Shown here: one piece after another, positions 43,728 through 52,615 of the stretch
How positions within the stretch are numbered: the first letter of the stretch is position 1
Layout: every line of letters begins with the position of its first letter
Program-made: the position numbers and the translations under genes
DNA from: Bradyrhizobium arachidis
GTDB taxonomy: Bacteria > Pseudomonadota > Alphaproteobacteria > Rhizobiales > Xanthobacteraceae
Direction of reading: 5' to 3'
Length of the DNA: 64,000 nt
Assembly: GCF_015291705.1 (NCBI RefSeq)
Contig: NZ_CP030050.1
Span: forward strand, 2,914,001 to 2,978,000
The notes under the pieces: model-generated
Database searches by the model: none
Seen by the model: the letters and a program-made list of their open reading frames with translations, nothing else
Told to the model about the DNA's origin: nothing

Positions 43728-44648
43728 ATGGCCGTTGTGTTGGAGAAGCCTGTTGCAGAGACAACAGGACAGAATCTCTCTATTCGTCCCTACAAGCCGC
43801 TGATCGGCGCGGTGATCGAGAATGTCGATCTGGCGAAGCCGCTCAGCGATCGCAACAGGCAGGATCTGAACCGTGCCCTGGTCGAGCACGGCGTCATCTT
43901 CATCCGCAATCAGGCATTGAACGACGCGCACCATGTCGAGCTCGCCAGTATCTTCGGCAAGCCGATCCGCAAGAACATTTATCTTCCGTCGGTGAGCGAA
44001 TTTCCCGAGATCGAGGTGATCGCCCATGACGAGCACACGAAGTCGGGCGGCACCGACAATTGGCACGTGGACGTCTCCTGGCAGCGCGAGCCGCCCAAGG
44101 CGACGGTGCTGCATATCAAGCAGGTTCCTGCCGGCGGCGGCGGAGATACGATCTGGGCCTCGTCATCCGCGGCCTTTGATCTGCTCGACCCCGATCTCGC
44201 CCGCTATTTCGAGAAGCTGACCGCGGTTAATACATTCATCGCGTCACCGAAGAAGGCCGCGCTGTCGGATCTCCTCTCGGGCTATGCGGCAGGACATCGG
44301 GAGACGGCGGAGGAGGGGCTCGCGCGAGTCCACGAGGCGAATTCGAGGTTTCCGCCGATCGAAGTCCCTGTCGTCAAGACGCACCCGGAAACCGGCCGCA
44401 AGCTGATCTTCGTCAACGAGGCCCACACCAGCCATCTGCTCGGGGTGTCCAAGACCGCGAGCCAGAGCCTGCTGAACTATCTCTACGACGTGATCAAGAC
44501 GCCAGAAATCCAGGCCCGTTTCGAGTGGCAGGAGGGCGACGTCGCGATCTGGGACAACAGGCAAGTCCAGCATTACGCCGTGCGCGACTATGGCAAGGCG
44601 CCGCGCCGCATTCATCGCGTCACGCTGGAATATGACGGCGTGTTCTAG
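43728..44648 (+). CDS. tauD: TauD/TfdA-family 2-oxoglutarate dioxygenase
   Basis: A 306-aa Fe(II)/2-oxoglutarate dioxygenase. The iron triad is His113 and Asp115 (NWHVDVSW) and His282 (QVQHYAV); the 2-oxoglutarate-binding arginine is in the RRIHRVTL block near 293-297. TauD relatives hydroxylate taurine or alkyl sulfates next to sulfur, releasing sulfite or sulfate and an aldehyde; others attack phenoxyacetates. Neighbouring LLM enzyme and the general sulfur setting favour a sulfonate or sulfate ester substrate. GGAGG precedes the ATG. Confidence 0.88.
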   Translation: MAVVLEKPVAETTGQNLSIRPYKPLIGAVIENVDLAKPLSDRNRQDLNRALVEHGVIFIRNQALNDAHHVELASIFGKPIRKNIYLPSVSEFPEIEVIAHDEHTKSGGTDNWHVDVSWQREPPKATVLHIKQVPAGGGGDTIWASSSAAFDLLDPDLARYFEKLTAVNTFIASPKKAALSDLLSGYAAGHRETAEEGLARVHEANSRFPPIEVPVVKTHPETGRKLIFVNEAHTSHLLGVSKTASQSLLNYLYDVIKTPEIQARFEWQEGDVAIWDNRQVQHYAVRDYGKAPRRIHRVTLEYDGVF

Positions 44649-44720
44649 CTCAGCCATGAGAGATGCCGGTACGACTGGGGCTGCCAGACGTCCATTGAAC
44701 CGCGTCGAGGGGAGCTCCGC

Positions 44721-46097
44721 ATGAGCGCGCTGCATTTCAATGCCTTTGTGATGAACACGGTCTCGCACATCCAGCACGGGCTGTGGCGCCACCCCGACGC
44801 GCGGCAGGCGGATTTCGAGGACGTGAATCTCTGGATCGATTTGGCCAGGACGCTGGAGGCCGGGCTGTTCGACGCAATCTTCTTCGCCGACGTCGTCGGG
44901 GTCTATGGGCCGGTCGGCGGCGACTATACGGTCAATGCGCGCGAGGGCCTCCAGATCCCAACTAACGATCCCTCGGTGCTGCTGTCCGCGCTCGCCGTCA
45001 ACACCGAGCATCTCGGTCTTGCCTTCACCAGTTCGGTCCTGCAGGCCCATCCGTTCGAATTTGCGCGCCGCGCTTCGACACTCGACCATATCAGCAAGGG
45101 CCGCGTGGCCTGGAACATCGTCACCTCGACGCAGGAGAGCGCCGCCCGCAATTTCGGGCTCGATCGGCTGACCGCGCATGACGAGCGGTACGAGTGGGCG
45201 GACGAATATCTCGAGGTCGTGTTCAAGCTGTGGGAAGGCTCGTGGGACGACGGAGCCCTGCTGAAGGATCGCAATCGCGGCATCTTCTCCGATGCCCGCC
45301 TGATCCACCGGATCAACCATGTCGGCAAGCGCTATCGCGTGGAAGGTCCGCATCTGCCGTCGCCGTCGCCTCAGCGCACGCCGCTGCTGTTCCAGGCCGG
45401 CTCCTCGCCGGCAGGCCGGGCCTTCGCGGCGCGCAACGCCGAGGCGCAGTTCATCTCGACGCCGAACCCGCGCACCGCCGCCGAGCTCATCACGGAGACC
45501 CGCGACTTTGCCGAGCGCGCCGGGCGGCGTCGTGAGGACATCAAGTTCTTCCAGGGCTTTGCCTTCGTTATCGGGAGCACTGAGGCGGAGGCGAGGCGCA
45601 AGGAAGCCGAGCTCGACAGCTATGTCAGCATCGACGGCTTCCTCGCGCATTCCAATCTCGGCGTGTCCCAGGACGATGGCCGGCCATATCCGCCGGAGAC
45701 GCTGCTCAAGGACATTGAGACCAACGGCGGCCGTAGCCACATCGAATGGCTGCGCAAGCGCGAGCCCGGCCGAGAGCCGACGGTCGGCGATCTCGGCCGT
45801 CTCGTGGCCCAGCGCCATCCCCGGCTGGTCGGTACGCCGGAGCAGATTGCCGATGCGCTCACCGAATGGCAGCAGGCCGGCATCGACGGCGTCAACCTGA
45901 TCAACTGGACGATCCCTGGCTCCTATCAGGAATTCAACGCGCATCTGCTTCCCGAACTGCAGCGGCGTGGCCTTGCCAAGCGTGAGTACGCAAAGGGAAG
46001 CTTGCGCAACAAGCTGTTCGGGCACGACCGGCTCGACGATCGCCATCCGGCCGCGCGCTGGCGCGGTGCCTTCACGCCGCGTCTGGCGGCCGAGTGA
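44721..46097 (+). CDS. LLM-class flavin-dependent monooxygenase, NtaA/DmoA type
   Basis: A 458-aa FMNH2-dependent monooxygenase with LHFNAFVMNTVSHIQHGLW, FDAIFFADVVGVYG, FARRASTLDHISKGRVAWN and NIVTSTQESAARNFG. The central helix RYEWADEYLEVVFKLWEGSW and the terminal RNKLFG match the enzyme at 12557, of which it is a paralog. It follows the TauD-type gene by 72 bases and is probably co-transcribed. Two different oxygenase chemistries in one transcript may widen the range of sulfonates used. Confidence 0.9.
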   Translation: MSALHFNAFVMNTVSHIQHGLWRHPDARQADFEDVNLWIDLARTLEAGLFDAIFFADVVGVYGPVGGDYTVNAREGLQIPTNDPSVLLSALAVNTEHLGLAFTSSVLQAHPFEFARRASTLDHISKGRVAWNIVTSTQESAARNFGLDRLTAHDERYEWADEYLEVVFKLWEGSWDDGALLKDRNRGIFSDARLIHRINHVGKRYRVEGPHLPSPSPQRTPLLFQAGSSPAGRAFAARNAEAQFISTPNPRTAAELITETRDFAERAGRRREDIKFFQGFAFVIGSTEAEARRKEAELDSYVSIDGFLAHSNLGVSQDDGRPYPPETLLKDIETNGGRSHIEWLRKREPGREPTVGDLGRLVAQRHPRLVGTPEQIADALTEWQQAGIDGVNLINWTIPGSYQEFNAHLLPELQRRGLAKREYAKGSLRNKLFGHDRLDDRHPAARWRGAFTPRLAAE

Positions 46098-46319
46098 GGC
46101 GGATGAGTGCCACCCGGGGCCACTGCTATTGCGAGTTTTGAGTCTTAAGAATCACGCGGGGTACGGCGCACCATAAAACGTGGCCGTGCCGACGCGTCGC
46201 GACCAACTTGCAGATTGAGAAGGACGTCGATAAAAACGGACGTCTAATCTATTCAACGTCTTTGGCGAAGCCCAGCTTACCCCGGCGAACCCGGTAGTCA
46301 GTGAAATACGCGTCTCCCC

Positions 46320-46667
46320 ATGGTCGCGAGCACAGCATATGCCGAGTTTCTGCGCGAGCAACTGGCTCCGCTGGGCCGCATCACCATGCGGCGCATGTTC
46401 GGAAAGACAGGTGTATTCTGCGATGGAGCAATGCTCGGTATGGTGACCGAAAACATTCTCTATCTTCGCGTTGACGACGAAAACCGAGCGGCCTTTGAGG
46501 AGGCCCGCACGTCACCGCCCTTGAATTACGCAAAGGGAGGAAAATTCATCGATCTCGCTTTTTGGCGTGTGCCAGACCGGCTGTTCGACGATGCCGATGA
46601 ATTCATCAATTGGGCGCGTTTAGCGTTAGCTGCGGCTCATAGAGTGGCCGCCAAACGAAAGCCCTAA
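46320..46667 (+). CDS. TfoX/Sxy N-terminal-domain protein
   Basis: A 115-aa protein with the TfoX N-terminal domain: LAPLGRITMRRMFGKTGVFCDG, ENILYLRVDDEN and the NYAKGGKFIDLAFWRVPD stretch. In gammaproteobacteria Sxy/TfoX controls competence, but short single-domain versions in rhizobia are of unknown role. It stands alone. Confidence 0.85.
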   Translation: MVASTAYAEFLREQLAPLGRITMRRMFGKTGVFCDGAMLGMVTENILYLRVDDENRAAFEEARTSPPLNYAKGGKFIDLAFWRVPDRLFDDADEFINWARLALAAAHRVAAKRKP

Positions 46668-46861
46668 AGGTGTCGGGTCTCGTACCCCCTAGCGCTTCTG
46701 GGAAATGCATCGTCGGCTGTTGGCCCGAAGGCGAAGGTGGTTAAGAACCGCATAAGGTCTGCTGTAGAGGGGGGAGGATTTCGACGCCGCACCGCTCACG
46801 AAGCACTTTTGACCGCAGCGTGCACGTGGCTGCTCGACGCCAATGCCTGCTTAGGGCCGAA

Positions 46862-48322
46862 CTACATGCGCGCGATCGCAACGAGCGCTGCCGCCGCGGC
46901 CAGCAGAATGCAGACTGGCAGTGCACCAAGCGGCCAGGCACGCGCCACGACCTTGGGCTGAAGGTTGGCAACACCGGCGAGCGAGCAGCCCATCGCTACG
47001 CGAACGGGACAGAGCATGGTTGCTGCCGCGGCAGCGACGTTCTGCAAGGCGGCGAGCCACGGTAAACTCAAATGACCTGCCTTGGACAATGCCGCTTGCG
47101 AAGGCATCAGCAATCCGTTGGCCGTGCTGCTGCTGCTGGTCAGAAATCCGAACAGTGCTGCGAAAATCGGCGTCGCGAGTGCGGCAGCGGAGCCGAGCGC
47201 AAAACGTACGGCCTGCGCCAGGCCATCGGCTGTTCCGGATGCGAGCATGACCTGCGCCATGGTGAGGAAGAGAACGATCGCCAGGACGGGCGACTTGCCC
47301 AGTGCCCAGGCGCGCGTGAGGGCGGGAGCGATGTCCTTCGGACCTCCCCTCGCAAGGGCCGTGGCAGCTCCGACCGCCAGCAGCCAGGAGGCGGGATGCA
47401 TCAGAGGAAACCAGGTGGGGCCCTCGGCAAAGGGGCGTATCGCAAAGACCTCCGACAACGCCTGATTGACGGGGGGAAACGCCCGTGTTGCAGCGATTCC
47501 GCCGACGAGGGTCGCATAAGGCAAACCGGCATTGATAGCGGATCGCCACGCCTTTCGATCCAGTCCTTTCGTGAATAGAAAGCGCACAACGATAAGCGGT
47601 GCGAGCGCCGCCATGCCGGCAGGCTCCGGGCCGAGTTGAATATTTGCCATAATCAAGAGTGCGATTGTGCTGACTGTCGCAAGCAGCTCGATCAAAAGTC
47701 GTCGCCAGGTCGCTGAGACCCCCGCGCGCGCAGCGAAAAGCCAGAACAAACACAGCCAGCCCAGGAGCAGAGGCGCGGATAGGATGGCGCTATGTGCACC
47801 TAGAATCGCCGGAGCGAGCCCGGAGAGCTGCGCTCCTACGATCGTGCCGTTCGCGAGTGCACCCCAAGGCACGAGAATCTGACTGAACAGGCCAAGCAGC
47901 ACGGCATCGATCGGAGCAATGCCGGCACGTTTCAAGATGGGCGCGATTGTAACCTGTCCGACGCCAAAGCCCGTTGCAGCCTCGGCAAATGGTCCGAGCA
48001 GGAAGCAGGCGGCATAGACTTCATCACGGCGGAGCGAAGTCGGGCTTGGCGCGGGTTCGCCTCCGTCAGCTCCCTTCGAGGCGAGGTCTCGGAAGATAAG
48101 TCCGCCCAGGATCACAGATCCCACGAGGAGGCCCAGCCAAGCGCCTTGTGCAACCGCGAGGACGGCCTGAAGCGGCCCGAAAGCGCTCGGCGCGGAAAGC
48201 AGTCCGACCACGGTCGCAATGACAAGGCCGCAGGCCCCAGCGTTCGCGGACGAGGTGCGGCGGGAGACAACAAGAACGATAACGACAAGAATCGGTAGCG
48301 ACCAAAGGATGTATATCAACAT
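46862..48322 (-). CDS. L-lactate permease (LldP/LctP family) transporter
   Basis: A 486-aa integral membrane protein with about 12-14 hydrophobic helices. Family features: LLGPFAEAATGFGVGQVTIAP, LFSQILVPWGALANGTIVG and FLTSSSSTANGLLMPSQAAL. It imports lactate, glycolate or related 2-hydroxy acids by proton symport. Start at 48322, behind AGGG; an in-frame ATG at 48352 is less likely. It is 62 bases beyond the FMN split-barrel gene on the same strand. Confidence 0.88.
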   Translation of the reverse strand: MLIYILWSLPILVVIVLVVSRRTSSANAGACGLVIATVVGLLSAPSAFGPLQAVLAVAQGAWLGLLVGSVILGGLIFRDLASKGADGGEPAPSPTSLRRDEVYAACFLLGPFAEAATGFGVGQVTIAPILKRAGIAPIDAVLLGLFSQILVPWGALANGTIVGAQLSGLAPAILGAHSAILSAPLLLGWLCLFWLFAARAGVSATWRRLLIELLATVSTIALLIMANIQLGPEPAGMAALAPLIVVRFLFTKGLDRKAWRSAINAGLPYATLVGGIAATRAFPPVNQALSEVFAIRPFAEGPTWFPLMHPASWLLAVGAATALARGGPKDIAPALTRAWALGKSPVLAIVLFLTMAQVMLASGTADGLAQAVRFALGSAAALATPIFAALFGFLTSSSSTANGLLMPSQAALSKAGHLSLPWLAALQNVAAAAATMLCPVRVAMGCSLAGVANLQPKVVARAWPLGALPVCILLAAAAALVAIARM

Positions 48323-48384
48323 TGCTTGCCCTGGTTCCCGACCGATCCGCAAAGATCCGCATCACTTCAAGATGTGCGCGGTGC

Positions 48385-49317
48385 TTACGAAGAGCTCCAT
48401 ATTCCGGTGCCGAGCGTAACCGGCGAATAGTCGATGAACGACCATCGTAAGGAAGCCGCCGGATGCCGGCGCCAGCCGCGAACGACGTCGAACCGCCAGT
48501 GGCGCTCGGCCCCTTCGACAAGCGACGGAGGGCTCGCGCTCCAATCGAGCGTTGCGATGCCCTGGAGTTGAAGCAGGTTGCCGCAATCGAAGTCGATGAA
48601 GAGGAGTGAAGCACGTGGTTCGCCCAGGAGATTGCCGAACGTGTTGAAGTAGCGATTTCCCGGGAAATCCGGGATCGTCAGTGCGTTTCCGTCGACGCGC
48701 ACGAAGCCGGGGCGCCCGCCGCGATGCGAGATGTCGAGACCTCCGTTGGCTTCGATTTCCGCCCGTGAGCGGCTCGCCACGAAAAATGTGTCGGCGCCTT
48801 CAATCAGCACGCGAGCTCTCACGTCGAGGCCGGTGAATGCTTCGGTTGACGCGGGCGCAAGTGGCGCCTCTTGCGTCGCGCGCCTCTGTATGTATTTCGC
48901 GCAGTTGCCGAAGCTCTGGCTGACCGCGACAGTCAGTCCCGTCGCATCCAAATCCACAATTCGACCGTTGGCCCGATTGCGCCGGCGGGTCGTGAGATCC
49001 AGGCCGAGAATTCCGATGCTCTCGCCGCACGCCAAAGTCGCGGTCGCCGGATCATCCGGCTCCGGTGCCGCGTCGATGCGCAAAGTGACGGGATCAGGCG
49101 CATGCACAAAACCCGGTCGCCCCGTCAGCATGGTGGCCAACGGCCAGCCTTCGGCGTCCGCGGCTGCGACAAACACATAGGGCAGTAGTGGAAAGAAGCT
49201 ACGATGCTGGTCGGGCATGAAACCGCGAATTCCCGATCCTCTTGCCGTTTGGCCTGCGCGCGCTTGGGCTTCAAGCTCGTCGGTGTGAAAGGGAGAGCCT
49301 TCCACGGTCGCACTCAT
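48385..49317 (-). CDS. Pyridoxamine 5'-phosphate oxidase-family (FMN split-barrel) protein
   Basis: A 310-aa protein with the FMN-binding split-barrel: MPDQHRSFFPLLPYVFVAA, SIGILGLDLTTRRRNRANG, a middle segment with FFVASRS and HRGGRPGFVRV, and ASLLFIDFDCGNLLQLQGIA. Two barrel halves seem present. Its ATG overlaps the GST stop by four bases, so the two are translationally coupled. This GST and split-barrel pairing suggests handling of an electrophile or oxidised compound; not proven. Confidence 0.85.
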   Translation of the reverse strand: MSATVEGSPFHTDELEAQARAGQTARGSGIRGFMPDQHRSFFPLLPYVFVAAADAEGWPLATMLTGRPGFVHAPDPVTLRIDAAPEPDDPATATLACGESIGILGLDLTTRRRNRANGRIVDLDATGLTVAVSQSFGNCAKYIQRRATQEAPLAPASTEAFTGLDVRARVLIEGADTFFVASRSRAEIEANGGLDISHRGGRPGFVRVDGNALTIPDFPGNRYFNTFGNLLGEPRASLLFIDFDCGNLLQLQGIATLDWSASPPSLVEGAERHWRFDVVRGWRRHPAASLRWSFIDYSPVTLGTGIWSSS

Positions 49318-49931
49318 GTCGGCCGCGTCGCCGGAGGCATGGGCTTGAAACCATGAATGGTCTCGATCCGTCGCAGCCACGCGCAAACCGCGGCGAACGG
49401 TTCGAGCTCGATGCCTCCTTCGGGAGCAGCGGCGATGTACGAATAGCAGGCAAGGTCAGCGATGGTCGGGTGCGCCGCGACCAGATAGGGCCGCTTCAAG
49501 AGATGTCCGTTCATGAAGTGCAGCAATCGATCAGTGACTGCGACCGCCTTGGCGCGATCCCCGGGCACGCCGCGTGCTACGATCAGACGTGCGATATTGG
49601 GGCCGGAGGCGATTTCGCCCGCCGCAATCGACAGCCAGCGCTGAACGCTGGCGGCCGCAACCGGATCGTCAGGTAACCAGTTGCTCTCGGCTGCATAGCG
49701 CTTGGCGAGATAGACCAGGATCGCATTGCTGTCGGCGAGTACCACATCGCCGTCCTGCAGAACGGGCACCTGCCCCAGCGGGTTGAGCGCGAGAAACGTG
49801 TCGGATCGTCTGATCTCGGGCGGCGAGGGCACGAACCGGTACGGCAAATCGAGCGCGCGCAGCAATAGCTCCACGCGGTGGGTGTGGCCCGATATCTCGC
49901 TGCCATGAAGCGTGATGTGGTTCTCGGTCAT
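49314..49931 (-). CDS. Glutathione S-transferase family protein
   Basis: A 205-aa GST: thioredoxin-like N-terminal domain (ITLHGSEISGHTHRVELLLR, NPLGQVPVLQDGDVVLADSN with the cis-Pro) and an all-helical C-terminal domain. The Ser of EISGH is a candidate catalytic residue. Start at 49931 behind AAAGG. Divergent from a LysR gene 96 bases away, which probably regulates it. Confidence 0.88.
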   Translation of the reverse strand: MTENHITLHGSEISGHTHRVELLLRALDLPYRFVPSPPEIRRSDTFLALNPLGQVPVLQDGDVVLADSNAILVYLAKRYAAESNWLPDDPVAAASVQRWLSIAAGEIASGPNIARLIVARGVPGDRAKAVAVTDRLLHFMNGHLLKRPYLVAAHPTIADLACYSYIAAAPEGGIELEPFAAVCAWLRRIETIHGFKPMPPATRPT

Positions 49932-49964
49932 GACGATCAACCTTTCTGATCGCCCACATAGTCG

Positions 49965-49982
49965 TTGCAGAAGTTGCAGCAA
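49965..49982. promoter_or_regulatory. Candidate LysR box
   Basis: TTGC-N10-GCAA at 49965-49982, containing a TTGCAG direct repeat 9 bases apart, lies between the GST and LysR starts. It has the T-N-A dyad form of LysR sites. Unproven. Confidence 0.35.
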
Positions 49983-50027
49983 AGCAGGAAACTGTAAAAT
50001 TCAGAGTTGCGAAAAGTGGAATAATCA

Positions 50028-50936
50028 ATGGACCGTCTTCAAGAGCTCGCGGTGATGGTCGCTGTGGTCGACAACGGTAGCCTCGCGGCCGCGGCACGCC
50101 GGCTGCGCCGATCTCCTCCCGCCATCACGCGTGCACTCGCCGCGCTCGAGGCGCGAGTGGGTGCACGGCTGATCGAGCGCAGCACGCGCCGCCTTGCGGT
50201 GACCGAAGCAGGTCGCGCCTTTGCAGAGCAGGCGCGGACTGTTCTGAATGCGTACGATGCGGCCGTCAGCGGCCTTGCCGCATCCCCGTTTCGTGGCCTG
50301 TTGCGTGTGACCGCGCCGCTCCAGTTCGGTCGCCAGCACGTGGCGCCGCTCGTAACGGAATTTTTGAAGGCCCATCCTGAAATGCGTCTCGAGCTGGTCC
50401 TCAATGACCGCTTTCTCGATCTCATCGAGGAGGGCATCGACGTCGCGGTGCGGGTTGGCACGCTCTCGGACTCCAAGCTGATCGCCAGGCGTGTCGGTGA
50501 GGTACGGCGGATACTGGTGGCAAGCCCTGCCTATCTTGCAAGGCGCGGTACACCGAAGAAGCCCGTGGAGCTTGGAGCCCACGACACGATACTTGGGACC
50601 ATGAGATCGGAACCATCAGAATGGCGCTTCGGGCCGCCGAAAGGAGGATCCGTCGTGCGTCTGTCGCCGCGGCTCATCGTCAATGAAACGCAAGCGCGCC
50701 TCGTAGCGGTGCGCGCCGGGCAGGGCATTACGCGTGTCTTGTCGTATCAGGTTAGTGAGGATCTTCGGGCAGGATCGCTCATTCGCATCATGCCGGCGTT
50801 GGAGCCGCCTGCTATCCCGATCCATCTCGTCACATCCAGCGGAAGACAAAAATTGCCGAAGGTCAGAGGCTTTCTCGACTATGCCGCCGCATATTTTACC
50901 AAGCTGGATGTCATTCGCCCGATGAAGAAAAAATGA
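50028..50936 (+). CDS. LysR-family transcriptional regulator
   Basis: A 302-aa LysR protein: winged helix at residues 1-60 (VVDNGSLAAAARRLRRSPPAITRAL) and a periplasmic-binding-like effector domain (LRVTAPLQFGRQHVAPLV onward). Divergent from the GST, split-barrel and permease genes, the usual arrangement for autoregulation and control of the neighbour. Confidence 0.9.
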   Translation: MDRLQELAVMVAVVDNGSLAAAARRLRRSPPAITRALAALEARVGARLIERSTRRLAVTEAGRAFAEQARTVLNAYDAAVSGLAASPFRGLLRVTAPLQFGRQHVAPLVTEFLKAHPEMRLELVLNDRFLDLIEEGIDVAVRVGTLSDSKLIARRVGEVRRILVASPAYLARRGTPKKPVELGAHDTILGTMRSEPSEWRFGPPKGGSVVRLSPRLIVNETQARLVAVRAGQGITRVLSYQVSEDLRAGSLIRIMPALEPPAIPIHLVTSSGRQKLPKVRGFLDYAAAYFTKLDVIRPMKKK

Positions 50937-50977
50937 TGGGAACGGTGCGGCCACACTGCGATCGTCTCGCGGTTAGC

Positions 50978-51496
50978 TCAGGTGTCCTTCAGGAAAATGG
51001 GATCGATCTCCATTGACGGAGGGGCGGCGGCACTCATGAATACGGGCTGGAGCGTATGCGATTTAAACCGCCACACATTGTCTTCGTCGAGCACGCACTC
51101 ATTGATCAAATCTGCCACCATCATTGGAGGATTTGATTGACGCGTGGATGGATAAGTGAGGCCGCCATAGAAGACAATGATGCCCACCGCCGTCGCGGAG
51201 CGTTCGCTGCTCGATGCGACGTGCAGATTGGTGATCAGGTGACGCACCGCTTTCACACCGCTGATCGCCAGTCGATCCACTGCCTTCTCGCCGATTTGAC
51301 TGGCTCGCCACTCATAAAATGCTCGGATCTCTTCACGCCCTTCGAACCGGTTGTGACCCACGATCTTCACGCCGTCCGGCGTGAAGAAGTCATGGGCCGT
51401 GCGCCCATCGTTGAAGTCGACGTCGTACCAATATTTCACCTCTAGGCGATGAAGGGCATGCCAGAGCAGGAGGTCGTCGTGAGGCGTCATTGGCAT
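50978..51496 (-). CDS. SnoaL-like / NTF2-fold protein
   Basis: A 172-aa protein with the NTF2-like cone fold seen in SnoaL_4 proteins: LHRLEVKYWYDVDFNDG, HDFFTPDGVKIVG and GREEIRAFYEWRASQ, then HLITNLHV. Members include ring-hydroxylating dioxygenase small subunits and isomerases or dehydratases. No partner is adjacent. Function unknown. Confidence 0.82.
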   Translation of the reverse strand: MPMTPHDDLLLWHALHRLEVKYWYDVDFNDGRTAHDFFTPDGVKIVGHNRFEGREEIRAFYEWRASQIGEKAVDRLAISGVKAVRHLITNLHVASSSERSATAVGIIVFYGGLTYPSTRQSNPPMMVADLINECVLDEDNVWRFKSHTLQPVFMSAAAPPSMEIDPIFLKDT

Positions 51497-51721
51497 CCAG
51501 ACTACTCCGGAGAGTTGGCCGCCCGCTGCCAGCCATCATGCGTGAGCGGAATCGATGGAACGCGAATGGACTCTTGGGAAGTTCGCGGGGTCTGATCTAC
51601 CATCACAAAATAGCACCGTGGACCGCCGGAATTATGGCGCCTTCATAGCCGGGGTGGAGATTATATTTTTCTGCAGTTGGAGGTTGTCGACCGCTTAAGC
51701 CGGAAGATGCTCAGAGGTGGG

Positions 51722-52417
51722 CTATGCGCCAGGCGTTTGTTGTCCTTGGAGTGCGAACCAGCGCTCCATCAGCTTGCCGTTCTCGGTCGAGAATTGCTCG
51801 TTCAGCATGCTGGAGTTCCCAATCCGTTCAACCCGGAAATGGCGAAAGTCGCTGCGCAACTCGCACCATGCGCCGAGTACCGTCACATCGACGTAGTAGG
51901 CCATTGCAATTGGCCAAACAGTTCGCTCACTCTCTCGCCCGCGCACGTCGGAATAGGTGATCCTGATCTTGCGGGTTTCGCGAATCGCACGCCGTAGGTC
52001 GGCAAGGTTGATGCCGGTGGGCGTTTCAGCGTCCCCATGCGACACGAAGAAGGGCGCAGCCGTTATCCCGCTTCGCAGCGCCTCGGGCAATACTGTCGTC
52101 ACCTTGGCCAGGACGCTTTCGGCGGCGGCCTGCAGGCCGCGGTCGCGCAAGCGGCGCACAAGACGTGCACCGACCGTGATAGCTTCGATCTCATCGTCGG
52201 TGAACATCAGAGGCGGTAGATCAAACCCACGGCGCAGCACGTAGCCGATCCCGGCAGCGCCCTCGATAGGAATACGACGGGCCTGCAATGTCGCGATGTC
52301 CCGGTATACCGTCCGCTCCGTCACTTCCAACCGCTCGGCAATGGTCGCCGCTGTCGTCGGATGCGCTGCCACGCGGAGAAGCTGGAGAATATCAAACAGC
52401 CGGTCGGCGCGTCGCAT
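51722..52417 (-). CDS. WYL-domain transcriptional regulator (YafY-like)
   Basis: A 231-aa regulator: DeoR-type HTH at residues 1-60 (RRADRLFDILQLLR, EVTERTVYRDIATLQ) and a WYL-type sensor domain near 130-200 (IRITYSDVRGRESERTVWPI, then YYVDVTVLGAW). AGGAGGTCACG directly precedes the ATG at 52417, an excellent ribosome site. Divergent from the MFS exporter gene 198 bases away, so it likely regulates it. Confidence 0.9.
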   Translation of the reverse strand: MRRADRLFDILQLLRVAAHPTTAATIAERLEVTERTVYRDIATLQARRIPIEGAAGIGYVLRRGFDLPPLMFTDDEIEAITVGARLVRRLRDRGLQAAAESVLAKVTTVLPEALRSGITAAPFFVSHGDAETPTGINLADLRRAIRETRKIRITYSDVRGRESERTVWPIAMAYYVDVTVLGAWCELRSDFRHFRVERIGNSSMLNEQFSTENGKLMERWFALQGQQTPGA

Positions 52418-52615
52418 CGTGACCTCCTGGTCGGTCGGGACCGCTACTCCTGACATAACGCTGTCAGGAGGGGGTTGCTAGGTTCACGCTGACAGACACT
52501 GCGGCCGATCAAAGACGTTCGCGGCGGCGGCCGGGGGCTCCCTTCGTGTAAGCGAGCCGACCTCCGTGCGAATGGTTGGAGGTTGACGAAATTTCTGACG
52601 AGAACTTTACCTCCC

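Noticed and set aside
44244..46046. Open frame of 600 codons on the minus strand
   Set aside because: Antisense to the TauD-type and LLM genes; composition is Arg/Gly/Asp-rich shadow sequence without recognisable domains.
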